DNA of 61,662 nt, from NCBI GenBank assembly GCA_034667525.1, contig JAXDJO010000064.1:1-61662 (forward strand), in the 5' to 3' direction. This DNA comes from DATAPE01 sp034667525 (lineage in GTDB: Bacteria; Actinomycetota; CADDZG01; WHSQ01). The notes beneath the pieces are model-generated. The model searched no databases and had not been told where the DNA came from. It was given only the letters and a program-made list of their open reading frames with translations. The position numbers were made by a program, and so were the translations under genes. Positions 52,041 through 60,258 of this stretch are shown here, one piece after another; positions within the stretch are counted from its first letter, which is position 1, and every line of letters begins with the position of its first letter.

Positions 52041-53224
52041 CGATCCTCGAGCAGGTCTTTCGCGATGACTGGGGATATGTCCTCGCCGCGCTGATCGGCT
52101 TCTCTGGCGACTTTGACCTCGCCGAAGAAGCGGCGCAAGAGGCTTTCGCGATCGCGGCCGAGCGATGGCCGCGTGAGGGTAGTCCTGCGAACACGCGTGC
52201 GTGGCTTATCAGAACTGCACGCAACCGGATCATCGACCGGATACGGCGCGAGCGAACGCTCGCGGCGAAGACCCGTCTTCTGGAGACGCGTGACGCCATG
52301 GAGGACGATGTGGACCCGACGACCTTCCCGGACGAACGACTAGAGCTTGTCTTCACCTGCTGTCACCCAGCCCTCGGGCTCGACGCACAGGTAGCGCTCA
52401 CGCTGCGAACACTCGGCGGTCTCACCACCTCCGAGATCGCACGCACCTTTCTGGTGCCGGAGGCGACGATGGCGCAGCGACTCGTGCGGGCAAAGCGCAA
52501 GATCAAGGCTGCAGGCATTCCCTTCCGGGTGCCTCCAGACCATCTGCTCCCGGACCGACTGGCTGCGGTGTTGGCGGTGGTCTACCTGATCTTCAACGAA
52601 GGCTACGGGGGCCGCGGGGAATTGGCCGACGACGCGCTCCGTCTCGGGCGCGCCCTTGCGGAGCTGATGCCGGACGAGCCCGAAGTCCACGGTCTCGTTG
52701 CGATGATGCTTCTGCACGACAGCCGGCGCGACGCGCGTCGGCGAGATGGGGAGTTGGTGTTGCTGGCGGACCAAGACCGATCGCTGTGGGACGCGGCGCA
52801 GATCGCTGAGGGGCGGCGATCTCTCGAGAGAGCCCTGGCTCTGAACGGAGAAGGACCTTACGTGCTGCAGGCCGCTATCGCTTCGCTGCATGTGGACGAG
52901 CCCCGCGACTGGGTCGAGATCGCCGCGCTGTACGCGGAGCTTGCCCGCGTCACCGAGTCACCTGTCGTGGAGATGAATCGTGCAATCGCGATAGCGGAGG
53001 CAGATGGACCTGCGGCGGGCATCGCAATCCTGGATCGTCTTGCTCTGGACGACTATCGCTACCTGCACTCGGCGCGAGGTGACCTCCTGCGACGGGCGGG
53101 CAGAACCGAAGAAGCTCGCGGAGCCTTTCGCCGCGCCCTGAGCATGGTTCAAGACGAGGCCGAGCGGCACTTGCTCGAACGGCGCCTCCAGGAGCTCGAA
53201 GTGGGCTGTAGCGGTCCCTCCTAG
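52037..53224 (+). CDS. ECF sigma factor with C-terminal TPR-like domain (YCII-linked, DUF6596 group)
   Basis: The frame holds a full sigma factor: region 2 (EQVFRDDWGYVLAALIGFSGDFDLAEEAAQEAF, WLIRTARNRIIDRIRRERTLAAK), region 4 (LTLRTLGGLTTSEIARTFLVPEATMAQRLVRAKRKI) and a 180-residue helical extension typical of the YCII-linked group. The first ATG in frame is at 52298, after region 2. No ATG, GTG or TTG lies between region 2 and well inside the YCII gene. Homologues would start near GTA 52037 or ATC 52043, overlapping the YCII stop. A non-standard start, coupling by frameshift, or a consensus error must be assumed for a functional protein. Confidence 0.85.
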   Translation, partial: VAILEQVFRDDWGYVLAALIGFSGDFDLAEEAAQEAFAIAAERWPREGSPANTRAWLIRTARNRIIDRIRRERTLAAKTRLLETRDAMEDDVDPTTFPDERLELVFTCCHPALGLDAQVALTLRTLGGLTTSEIARTFLVPEATMAQRLVRAKRKIKAAGIPFRVPPDHLLPDRLAAVLAVVYLIFNEGYGGRGELADDALRLGRALAELMPDEPEVHGLVAMMLLHDSRRDARRRDGELVLLADQDRSLWDAAQIAEGRRSLERALALNGEGPYVLQAAIASLHVDEPRDWVEIAALYAELARVTESPVVEMNRAIAIAEADGPAAGIAILDRLALDDYRYLHSARGDLLRRAGRTEEARGAFRRALSMVQDEAERHLLERRLQELEVGCSGPS

Positions 53225-53394
53225 AAACCCTGAGGAGCAGGCAGCTCGACGATCTCATGCTGCTGGTAGGAGATTCTCCAGCTTCTTTCTCGGGTTCGCT
53301 GAGATCCCATTGTGATTCCCTCCGGGAGAAATATTTCCAGGAGCAAACCAGTTGACGACCGTGGCCAGTTGACAGCTCTGACACGGAGGAAGCC

Positions 53395-54000
53395 ATGACA
53401 ACCAAGGTGAGGTTCCATTTCGATCCGCTGTGCCCCTGGGCGTGGCAAACCTCGAAGTGGATACGAGAGGTCGAGAAGGTCCGGGAGATCGAGGTGGAAT
53501 GGCGTCTCTTCAGTCTCGAGATCGTCAATGGCGAAGGGGACGAGAACAATCCTTACGCCGACGTTCTCCTCAAGGATAGAGATGCGCTCAGAACCCTCGC
53601 TCTCGTTCAGCGAGTCGACGGAAACGCAGCCGCGGGAAGGCTCTACGAGTCGCTCGGTGAGCGAGTTCACGAATCTCCTGCAGAGACGCTGGAAGAAGAA
53701 GTTGTTCGCGCGGCCCTCGCTGAAGCAGCGCTAGACCGATCGATGTTCGATCGAGCGAGGGCGGATGACTCGACCATGGATGATGTTCGCTCGCAGCACG
53801 AGAACGCTGTGACAGAGGTCGGAGCCTTTGGCGTGCCCGTCATCGTGCTGCCATCGGGCGAGGGCATCTTCGGACCTGTAGTCGCCAGAGCCCCGATTGG
53901 AGAAGCGGCGGGCGAGCTCTGGGACCACGTTGAGTGGCTGATGCGACAGGACGGATTCTTTGAGCTGAAGCGCGAGCGCGACCGCAAGCCTGGTGATTAG
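53395..54000 (+). CDS. Rv2466c-like DsbA-fold mycothiol-dependent reductase, one active-site Cys missing
   Basis: This 201-residue thioredoxin-fold protein is close in pattern to mycobacterial Rv2466c, a mycothiol-dependent nitroreductase/disulfide reductase: FHFDPLCPWAWQTSKWIREVEKVREIEVEWRLFSL at the N-terminus, VTEVGAFGVPVIVLPSGEGIFGPVVARAPIGEAAGELWD and the C-terminal FFELKRERDRKPGD. Rv2466c has CPWC; here the motif reads CPWA, leaving one cysteine, which would suit a monothiol or transferase mechanism. The start is ATG 53395, with a GGAGG 5 nt upstream. Confidence 0.88.
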   Translation: MTTKVRFHFDPLCPWAWQTSKWIREVEKVREIEVEWRLFSLEIVNGEGDENNPYADVLLKDRDALRTLALVQRVDGNAAAGRLYESLGERVHESPAETLEEEVVRAALAEAALDRSMFDRARADDSTMDDVRSQHENAVTEVGAFGVPVIVLPSGEGIFGPVVARAPIGEAAGELWDHVEWLMRQDGFFELKRERDRKPGD

Positions 54001-54080
54001 TTCCTTTCTCGGCGCCCCAGGTGGAGAAAGGAACTCGGGGCTAAGGTCTGCGGAGGATGTAGCCCGAAAGGAGCGGGGCG

Positions 54081-55514
54081 GTGAAGGTGGTGGTGGTGGG
54101 GGCCGGAATAGCCGGTCTTTCCACGGCGCTCGCTCTGGCGCGGTCGGATCACGAGGTGGTGGTTCTCGAAAGGGACGCGGCGCATCCTCCAGATGATTCC
54201 AGCCGAGCTCCCGAATGGGCACGGCCGGGAGTGCCACATTTTCTTCAACCTCATGCCTTCTTGGGTCGGGGCATCAAGGAGTTGCGTCATCACGCGCCGG
54301 ACGTGTATCAGGCTTTGCTTGATGAGGGTGGGGAAGAACTGCGCCTATTCGACAAGATGCCCGAATCGCACTTGGTCGCCGAGGACAAGGACCTACTCGT
54401 CCTCGGCTGCCGGCGGCCTGTCATCGAGTGGGTAATGCGCAGAGTGGTTTCGGCTGAGCCCAACGTGGAGATCCGGGTGGGTGCTGCCGCAACAGGACTG
54501 CGGTGGGCTCAAGGCGATACTGGTGTGCCTCATGCCTCAGGAGTACGAACGCCGCAGGGGGTTGTCCCCGCTGATCTGATCGTCGATGCGATGGGCCGGT
54601 CGTCTCCATTGAGTGAATGGATCGTGGATGCTAGCGGTAATCGCCCAGAATCGAGATCCGACGATTGCGGCATCGTCTATTACTCAAGGTACTTCCAGTT
54701 TTGCCGCGGTCAGAGCCGGCCGGAGGGACCCTGGTTGCTGGGTCCACGAGCCGAGTTGGGCTACATGGAAACCGGCACTTTCTGGGGGGACAAGGGGACG
54801 TTCGCGCTCGTCCAGCAGATCCGGGCCAATGACCGCGAGCTCCGAGTTCTTAGGCATGCCGAGCAGTACATGGCTTCTCTTCGCTCGCAACCCACCCTTG
54901 CCGGTTTGGTCGCGGAGGATGTCTCCGAACCCATCACGCCTGTTCTACCCATGGGTCAGCTCCGGAATACCTTCAAGGAGTTTGTCAAACAAGGTCGCCC
55001 ACTTATTTCGGGAGTCATTGCGATCGGCGATGCTCGTTGTCACACGAATCCCAGATACGCGTGGGGGCTGTCCCTTGCACTGGCACAGGGGTTCTTACTG
55101 GCCGATCTTGTAGCCCAGCACGGTGAGGATGCTGAAGCTCTGATGATGGCTTTCGAGAGTGGAGCCAACGCCTGGACTTCGACCGCATTCCGCAGTTCGT
55201 CGGCCACCGACAACGAACGGAAGGTTTACTGGTCGGGTGCACCGATCGATTTCACGACGCCGGCAGGCGCTTTGCAGCTGTTCCTCCTGATGATGTTCCC
55301 GATTGCCGGTATGCGGGATGCGGAGATCTTCCGAAAGGCAGTTCGACGAATCATGCTCCTGGACGATCCTCGGACCGTGGAGAGTGACCATGAACTTCTC
55401 GGCCGTGCTGAGACCATAGCGAAGAGCCTTCTCGCTGGATCACCACCGGCACGTCAAGGTCCGACTCGAACGGAATTGCTACGGATCTTGCAGGGCCCGA
55501 CCGTCAGCCCGTAG
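54081..55514 (+). CDS. FAD-dependent oxidoreductase (halogenase/geranylgeranyl reductase-like)
   Basis: This 477-residue flavoprotein has the dinucleotide-binding VVVVGAGIAGLSTALALARSDHEVVVLERD at the N-terminus, ADLIVDAMGRSSPLSEW in the middle, and GVIAIGDARCHTNPRYAWGLSLALAQGFLLADLVAQHG (the GD flavin-ribityl motif) in the second half. This is the group A monooxygenase/reductase layout. The substrate is unknown. GTG 54081 has AAAGGAG about 10 nt upstream. Confidence 0.88.
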   Translation: MKVVVVGAGIAGLSTALALARSDHEVVVLERDAAHPPDDSSRAPEWARPGVPHFLQPHAFLGRGIKELRHHAPDVYQALLDEGGEELRLFDKMPESHLVAEDKDLLVLGCRRPVIEWVMRRVVSAEPNVEIRVGAAATGLRWAQGDTGVPHASGVRTPQGVVPADLIVDAMGRSSPLSEWIVDASGNRPESRSDDCGIVYYSRYFQFCRGQSRPEGPWLLGPRAELGYMETGTFWGDKGTFALVQQIRANDRELRVLRHAEQYMASLRSQPTLAGLVAEDVSEPITPVLPMGQLRNTFKEFVKQGRPLISGVIAIGDARCHTNPRYAWGLSLALAQGFLLADLVAQHGEDAEALMMAFESGANAWTSTAFRSSSATDNERKVYWSGAPIDFTTPAGALQLFLLMMFPIAGMRDAEIFRKAVRRIMLLDDPRTVESDHELLGRAETIAKSLLAGSPPARQGPTRTELLRILQGPTVSP

Positions 55515-55555
55515 GACGAGAATGCAAAGGCATCGAAATGTGAGGGCGGTGGCGC

Positions 55556-56422
55556 GTGCGTGACTTTCCCCTGCCACGCAACTTGATCGCAGATGACCGC
55601 CGGCAGGGATGGCTGGCTGCGTTACCTGGAATCGTGAACGACTTGGTCGACCGTTGGTCTCTCGACGAGGTCGGCGCGCCCTTCCAACCGGGCGGCCAAA
55701 CCGCGTGGGTCGCTCCCGTACGCGTCGGTGCGAACTTCGATCGTGTTCTCAAAGTTGGCTGGCGACACCCGGAAGCTGTTCATGAAGCCGCCGGACTAAG
55801 CGCGTGGGAGGGGCAGGGATCGGTGCGACTGTACGCGGCTGCCGAGTTTGACGAGACCATCGCTCTGCTCCTCGAACGCTGCGTGCCCGGAACCAGTCTG
55901 GCGGGGCAACCGGAACCGGATCAGGACCTTGTGATCGCCGGCCTCCTTCGTCGCTTGTGGATCGAGCCTCCGCCGACGGCTCTGTTTCGACCGTTGCAGG
56001 TCATGTGCGACGAGTGGGCGGCCGCATTTGAACAGAAGGTGGAAAACGGAGGGGGAACCGATGACGCGGGAATGAGTCGCGAGGGCATCCGGCTGTTTCG
56101 CAGTCTGCCCGCGACCGCCGAGCGCAATGTGTTGTTGTGCACGGATCTTCATGCAGGGAACGTCCTTACGGCCGAACGGGAGCCCTGGCTGGTCATCGAC
56201 CCCAAGCCGTATATCGGTGATCCGACCTATGACGTGCTGCAACACATGCTCAACTGTGAGGAGCGGTTGAGAGCCGATCCACATGGTCTGGCTCTGCGCG
56301 TGGCCGACCTGCTTGATCTCGATCCGGAGCGTCTCGTCCTCTGGCTCTTCGCACGATGTGTTCAGGAGTCGCCGGACAGTCCGATTCTCGCCGAGGTGGC
56401 TCGTCGGATCGCGCCGGGATAG
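55556..56422 (+). CDS. APH(6)/Hur-family aminoglycoside or hydroxyurea phosphotransferase-like protein
   Basis: This 288-residue protein is of the streptomycin 6-kinase/hydroxyurea phosphotransferase family. VLKVGWRHPEAVHEAAGLSAWEG gives the nucleotide-binding lysine and glutamate, LLLERCVPGTSL the hinge, VLLCTDLHAGNVL the catalytic loop and WLVIDPKPYIGDPTYDVLQHMLN the metal-binding aspartate. It could phosphorylate streptomycin-like drugs or a cellular metabolite. GTG 55556, 41 bp after the flavoprotein gene. Confidence 0.88.
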   Translation: MRDFPLPRNLIADDRRQGWLAALPGIVNDLVDRWSLDEVGAPFQPGGQTAWVAPVRVGANFDRVLKVGWRHPEAVHEAAGLSAWEGQGSVRLYAAAEFDETIALLLERCVPGTSLAGQPEPDQDLVIAGLLRRLWIEPPPTALFRPLQVMCDEWAAAFEQKVENGGGTDDAGMSREGIRLFRSLPATAERNVLLCTDLHAGNVLTAEREPWLVIDPKPYIGDPTYDVLQHMLNCEERLRADPHGLALRVADLLDLDPERLVLWLFARCVQESPDSPILAEVARRIAPG

Positions 56423-56517
56423 GCGGAAAACCCCGCCGATATACGGCAGTGTTCCTCCGAAGCGCAACCTTCCGGCAGAATCCCCCCTGGTAGACGATCT
56501 GAGCATCGGAGGAATGC

Positions 56518-57336
56518 GTGTACCAGTGGTGGGTGCTTGTTCATCTCGTGGGCGTTTTCGCCTTCCTGGCTTCGCACGGCGTCTCGATGATCATCACCTT
56601 CCGGTTACAGAAGGAGCGGGAACCCCGGCAGGTTGCGGCGCTGCTGCAGCTCTCCAGCTCGACCATCTCGATCTTCTACGTATCGCTGGGACTGCTCGTC
56701 GTGGGTGGAGTTGTGGGGGCATTCCTCGGGCATCTCTGGGGGTATGGGTGGATCTGGGGAGCGACCGTCATCCTGCTGCTGGTGACGGGCGCGATGTATG
56801 GCATGGCGCGTCCCTATTACAGGCGGGTCAGGTTCGTGACCGCGGCGATCGTCGAGGGTTCCGAAGCTGTGACCCCGGAACAGTACGACTCGATCTTGCG
56901 GTCGGGCCGGCCAATGACGATCGCCGGCGTAGGTCTGACGGGACTAGTCCTGATCCTCTACCTCATGTTGTTCAAACCAACGCTCGGGCTCGCACCCAAC
57001 CAGGCGGTGGCAGCGACATCGCGGACGGCATCAACGGTCACATCAGGCGCTGGAGGAGCAATGGTCTCCTTGGCGGCGGCGGAGCTCGCTTTCAGCACCG
57101 ACCATCTCTCGGCCCCCGCGGGCCAGAAGTTCACCTTGGCCTTCGACAACCGCGCGTCTGGTGTGTCCCACAATGTCGCGATCCTTACCTCCGCTGGGAA
57201 GGTTCTCTTCAGCGGCAACCTAGTCTCGGGGCCGCAGCGCGTGACTTACCAGGTGCCGGCGTTGAAGGCCGGTACCTATCGCTTCGTTTGTCAAGTGCAT
57301 CCTCAGCAGATGACGGGAACTTTGGTGGCAAAGTAG
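56518..57336 (+). CDS. Four-TM membrane protein with C-terminal cupredoxin domain
   Basis: This 272-residue protein has hydrophobic helices near residues 5-25, 45-70, 75-100 and 137-158 (DUF2269-like), then a linker rich in Ala/Ser/Thr and a cupredoxin domain of about 100 residues. Type 1 copper ligands can be assigned to His218 (GVSHNVAI), Cys258, His261 and Met265 (FVCQVHPQQM). The copper domain should face outside. GTG 56518 has GGAGG 5-6 nt upstream. The USP-Rieske gene starts 4 bp after its stop, so the two are probably one operon and may exchange electrons or signals. Confidence 0.85.
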   Translation: MYQWWVLVHLVGVFAFLASHGVSMIITFRLQKEREPRQVAALLQLSSSTISIFYVSLGLLVVGGVVGAFLGHLWGYGWIWGATVILLLVTGAMYGMARPYYRRVRFVTAAIVEGSEAVTPEQYDSILRSGRPMTIAGVGLTGLVLILYLMLFKPTLGLAPNQAVAATSRTASTVTSGAGGAMVSLAAAELAFSTDHLSAPAGQKFTLAFDNRASGVSHNVAILTSAGKVLFSGNLVSGPQRVTYQVPALKAGTYRFVCQVHPQQMTGTLVAK

Positions 57337-57340
57337 CGCG

Positions 57341-58408
57341 ATGTCCTACAGGGCGATTGTCGTCGGAACGGATGGGTCGGTTACTGCGCTTCGTGCACAG
57401 CACAAGGCCTCGCGCATAGCCAAGCGGATGGGAGCGCGCTTGGTGATCGTGTCCGCGATCTCTTCTCCGACCGGACATCAGGAGGCCGAGGGCGTAGTCG
57501 CAAAGGCCTGCGCGTCGGCCCAACGCAACGGCATCGAGGCCACGGGATCGGTGCGCGTCGGAGAGCCTGCCGATGCAATAGCGGAGGCCGCCTCCGAGTC
57601 ATCGGCGGATCTCATCGTTGTCGGCGACGTGGGGATGGGCCACCTCCGGCGCTTTCGATTGGGTGGCGTAGCAGAACGAACCGCTAACAAGGCACCCACA
57701 GATGTATTGATCGTGCGCACGCGTGAAAAGGTCAGGCGGGCTCGGTTTGAGCACCCATATCGAGGGATCCTGGTAGGGACTGACGGGTCACCTTCGGCCA
57801 CCGCAGCAGTTCTGAAGGCGTTCGACCTCGGCATGATCTTGGAGATTGGCGTAATGGTCATCTATGTTGCCGGCGACCCGATCGTTGGCGCCATCGTGCT
57901 CGAACGAGCAGAGGCGGCGAAACCCGAGTGGGTCCCGATCCAAACCCGGATCGTCGAGGGCGAGCCTGCGGAGAAGATCCCCGAGGTTGCGCTCGAGGAG
58001 CATCGCGACTTGATCATCGTGGGCAACAAAGGGATCGCTGGAACTCGGCGTTACATGATGACTTCGGTTCCAACCAAGCTTGCCCACGCCAGCGGACAAG
58101 ATCTACTCATCGCAAAAACGACGGAGCGAACGATTGCAGACCTCGGTCGGGATCGTGGCGGAGTCGTGGATGTAGAGGGCAAGAAGCTGGCGGTGTACAT
58201 CGATGCGGAAGGTCGTGTCCACGCTCTGTCACCTCGTTGTCAGCACATGGGATGCAGCGTTCAATGGAACGATGGAGACAAGACGTGGGATTGTCCGTGC
58301 CATGGATCTCGGTACAAGTTCGACGGGGAAGTCATACAGGGCCCAGCCACCCGCGGTCTCGACCGTGTGCAGCTAAGGCCTGAGCCCGATCGAACACGAT
58401 CCCAGTGA
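57341..58408 (+). CDS. Tandem universal stress protein domains fused to a Rieske [2Fe-2S] domain
   Basis: This 355-residue protein has USP domain 1 at about 3-125 (IVVGTDGS, DLIVVGDVGMGHLRRFRLGGVAERTANKAPTDVLIV), USP domain 2 at about 137-260 (ILVGTDGSPSATAAV, DLIIVGNKGIAGTRRYMMTSVPTKLAHASGQDLLI), and a C-terminal Rieske domain with Cys300-x-His302, 15 residues, Cys318-x2-His321 plus the two disulfide cysteines (CQHMGC, CPCHGS). The ATP-binding GxxG(9)GS pattern of USPs is only partly kept. No signal or membrane helix is seen, so it is cytoplasmic. A USP joined to an iron-sulfur domain suggests redox sensing. Start ATG 57341. Confidence 0.92.
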   Translation: MSYRAIVVGTDGSVTALRAQHKASRIAKRMGARLVIVSAISSPTGHQEAEGVVAKACASAQRNGIEATGSVRVGEPADAIAEAASESSADLIVVGDVGMGHLRRFRLGGVAERTANKAPTDVLIVRTREKVRRARFEHPYRGILVGTDGSPSATAAVLKAFDLGMILEIGVMVIYVAGDPIVGAIVLERAEAAKPEWVPIQTRIVEGEPAEKIPEVALEEHRDLIIVGNKGIAGTRRYMMTSVPTKLAHASGQDLLIAKTTERTIADLGRDRGGVVDVEGKKLAVYIDAEGRVHALSPRCQHMGCSVQWNDGDKTWDCPCHGSRYKFDGEVIQGPATRGLDRVQLRPEPDRTRSQ

Positions 58409-58434
58409 GTTCTTCGAAGACGACCTGGGACGCT

Positions 58435-58995
58435 ATGGCTAATCTGAGCTACTCGTCGATCAGCTCGCTCGACGGCTACATATCTGACCAACATGGAAGC
58501 TTCGACTGGGCTGCTCCGGACGAGGAGGTGCACAACTTCGTCAACGACATCGAGCGGCCGGTTGGCACCTACCTCTACGGCCGCGGGATGTATGAGGTCA
58601 TGGTCGCCTGGGAGACCATGACGGATACCGCCGACCAGCCGCCGCTCATGAAGGAATACGCGGAGCTATGGCGAGCGGCCGACAAGATCGTCTACTCCAG
58701 AAGTCTCGAAGGGGTATCGAGTGCCAGGACACGGATCGAGCGACGCTTCGAACCCAACGCGATCCGTCAGATGAAGGCCTCAGCTGGATCTGACATCAGT
58801 GTGGGCGGTCCCAACCTGGCCGCCCAGGCGATCAAGGCCGGTCTGGTCGACGAGTTCCACCTGTTCCTCACGCCCATCGTCGTGGGCGGCGGCAAACGAT
58901 CCCTCCCCGACCATGTGCGCCTGAAGCTAGAACTCTTGGATGAACGCCGTTTCGCCAACGGGGTGGTTCATCTTCATTACCGCGCCCCTAGGTGA
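58435..58995 (+). CDS. Dihydrofolate reductase-like (RibD C-terminal) protein
   Basis: This 186-residue protein has the RibD_C/DHFR-like fold: LSYSSISSLDGYISDQHGSFDWAAPDEEVHNFVND, TYLYGRGMYEVM, ISVGGPNLAAQAIKAGLVDEFHLFLTPIVVGGGKRSLP. It probably binds NADPH; the substrate is unknown. ATG 58435 with GGGA upstream matches relatives; the frame opens at GTG 58405, overlapping the previous stop (GTGA). Confidence 0.88.
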   Translation: MANLSYSSISSLDGYISDQHGSFDWAAPDEEVHNFVNDIERPVGTYLYGRGMYEVMVAWETMTDTADQPPLMKEYAELWRAADKIVYSRSLEGVSSARTRIERRFEPNAIRQMKASAGSDISVGGPNLAAQAIKAGLVDEFHLFLTPIVVGGGKRSLPDHVRLKLELLDERRFANGVVHLHYRAPR

Positions 58996-59067
58996 CGCTA
59001 GAGGCGGTTTACTCGCCTCCGGGGATCCCTCTGTTGATGCTCATCCCAAGATGTTTCTGCCTCTCGT

Positions 59068-59592
59068 CTACTGCTCCGCAGTTGACGTAGAAACCGGCGC
59101 ACTTGCAGGGGAGCGCCGCGCGAGGAACTCCGTGCCGAAGGCGCCACCGACTCCGGCGGCCAAGGCAGCGATCGCCCATCCGTTCCCATAGGTGTCGAGC
59201 CCCAACCTGGCGTCGGCGGAGATCTTGCCGGGACCGACTTCGGCAAGAGCGACGGCGGCGGCGAGTAGCACCAAGTTGTACTCGTAGCCGTTGTTCTTGA
59301 GCCACGGACCATTCTTGAAGTGGACGGTGCGGATCGCCGTCATCATCGTCCCTATCAGGGCGGCTGACGCTATCGGCGTAGCGGCGCCGAGCACGAGAGC
59401 CGCGCCGCCGCCTGTCTCTGTGACCCCCGCGGCGATGGCGTTCCGCTTTCCCGGCCGCAGGCCGAGCCGCTCGAAGCTCGACGCGGTGGCGTTGAGGCCC
59501 CCGCCACCGAACCAGCCGAACAACTTCTGTGTCCCGTGACCTATGAAGTATCCGCCGACCACCAGGCGCAGCAGCAATCTTCCCGTGTTCAT
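59068..59592 (-). CDS. DoxX family membrane protein
   Basis: This 174-residue protein has four helices in the DoxX pattern: RLLLRLVVGGYFIGHGTQKLFGWFGGGGL, then AGVTETGGGAALVLGAATPIASAALIGTMMTAI and NGYEYNLVLLAAAVALAEVGPGKISADARLG. Relatives are linked to sulfur or thiol stress systems and quinone-related functions. ATG 59592 has AAGGAG 6 nt upstream; the open frame to 59919 is spurious. Confidence 0.92.
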   Translation of the reverse strand: MNTGRLLLRLVVGGYFIGHGTQKLFGWFGGGGLNATASSFERLGLRPGKRNAIAAGVTETGGGAALVLGAATPIASAALIGTMMTAIRTVHFKNGPWLKNNGYEYNLVLLAAAVALAEVGPGKISADARLGLDTYGNGWAIAALAAGVGGAFGTEFLARRSPASAPVSTSTAEQ

Positions 59593-59754
59593 AGTTAGCT
59601 CCTTCCTGCGTTCTCTGCTCGCTACTATCACACCGACCACGGCCGGGCCCGATCCGGCATTTTCAGTCCTTGCCTCACCCATCGGCTCGCACGCAAGAGG
59701 GTCGGCCTTGAAGGTTCCAGCAGACCGCCCCAAGGCTGAAATAATCGTCAGCGC

Positions 59755-60207
59755 ATGGCCGACGTAATGACGCTTCGCGTCGAATTGATGAGCGGACGGG
59801 GTATGCATTTTGATCCGCCGCCCGGACGGGTGTTCCTCGTCGATCAGCGCACCACTTTCGACGAGCTCGCACACGCTATCAATGTGCATTTCGCGCGCTG
59901 GGACCCTGCCCATCTGCACTTCTTCCGGCTTGGTGACGGGCGAGAGATTGGTCCCTCGGATGCCGACTTTTCGGACTGGCTTGATGACGATCAGATCGCC
60001 CTGTCATCCGTTCTTGCCGAGGGTGACGAGTTCGAATACATCTTCGACTTGGGGGACGAATGGCAGCATCACTGCAGGGTTGAAGGGGTGAGCGCCGACC
60101 CGTCTGAGGCCGTTGGCGAGCTGACGAAGTTGCCGCTTCCGATCTTGGGTTGGGGATCTTTGCCCGATCAGTACGGGCGCCAATCAGAGATCGGAACGGA
60201 GGAATAG
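59755..60207 (+). CDS. Plasmid pRiA4b ORF-3-like protein
   Basis: This 150-residue protein of the pRiA4b ORF-3 family (IS1096 TnpR-like, PF07929 type) has TFDELAHAINVHFARWDPAHLHFFRL, then DEFEYIFDLGDEWQHHCRVEGV, the two hallmark blocks. Members occur as passengers in mobile elements and as chromosomal singletons. No transposase or element ends are visible here, so this is a singleton. Function unknown. Confidence 0.85.
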   Translation: MADVMTLRVELMSGRGMHFDPPPGRVFLVDQRTTFDELAHAINVHFARWDPAHLHFFRLGDGREIGPSDADFSDWLDDDQIALSSVLAEGDEFEYIFDLGDEWQHHCRVEGVSADPSEAVGELTKLPLPILGWGSLPDQYGRQSEIGTEE

Positions 60208-60258
60208 TTCCTGCGCTAACCGGATCCTGGTTATGTAGATAGTGCTCTGGATTGCATC

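Noticed and set aside
55556..56422. Confirmed streptomycin resistance gene
   Set aside because: The family match is clear but these kinases have other substrates; resistance cannot be claimed from sequence.
59755..60207. Insertion sequence around the pRiA4b ORF-3-like gene
   Set aside because: No transposase, terminal inverted repeats or target duplication are visible.
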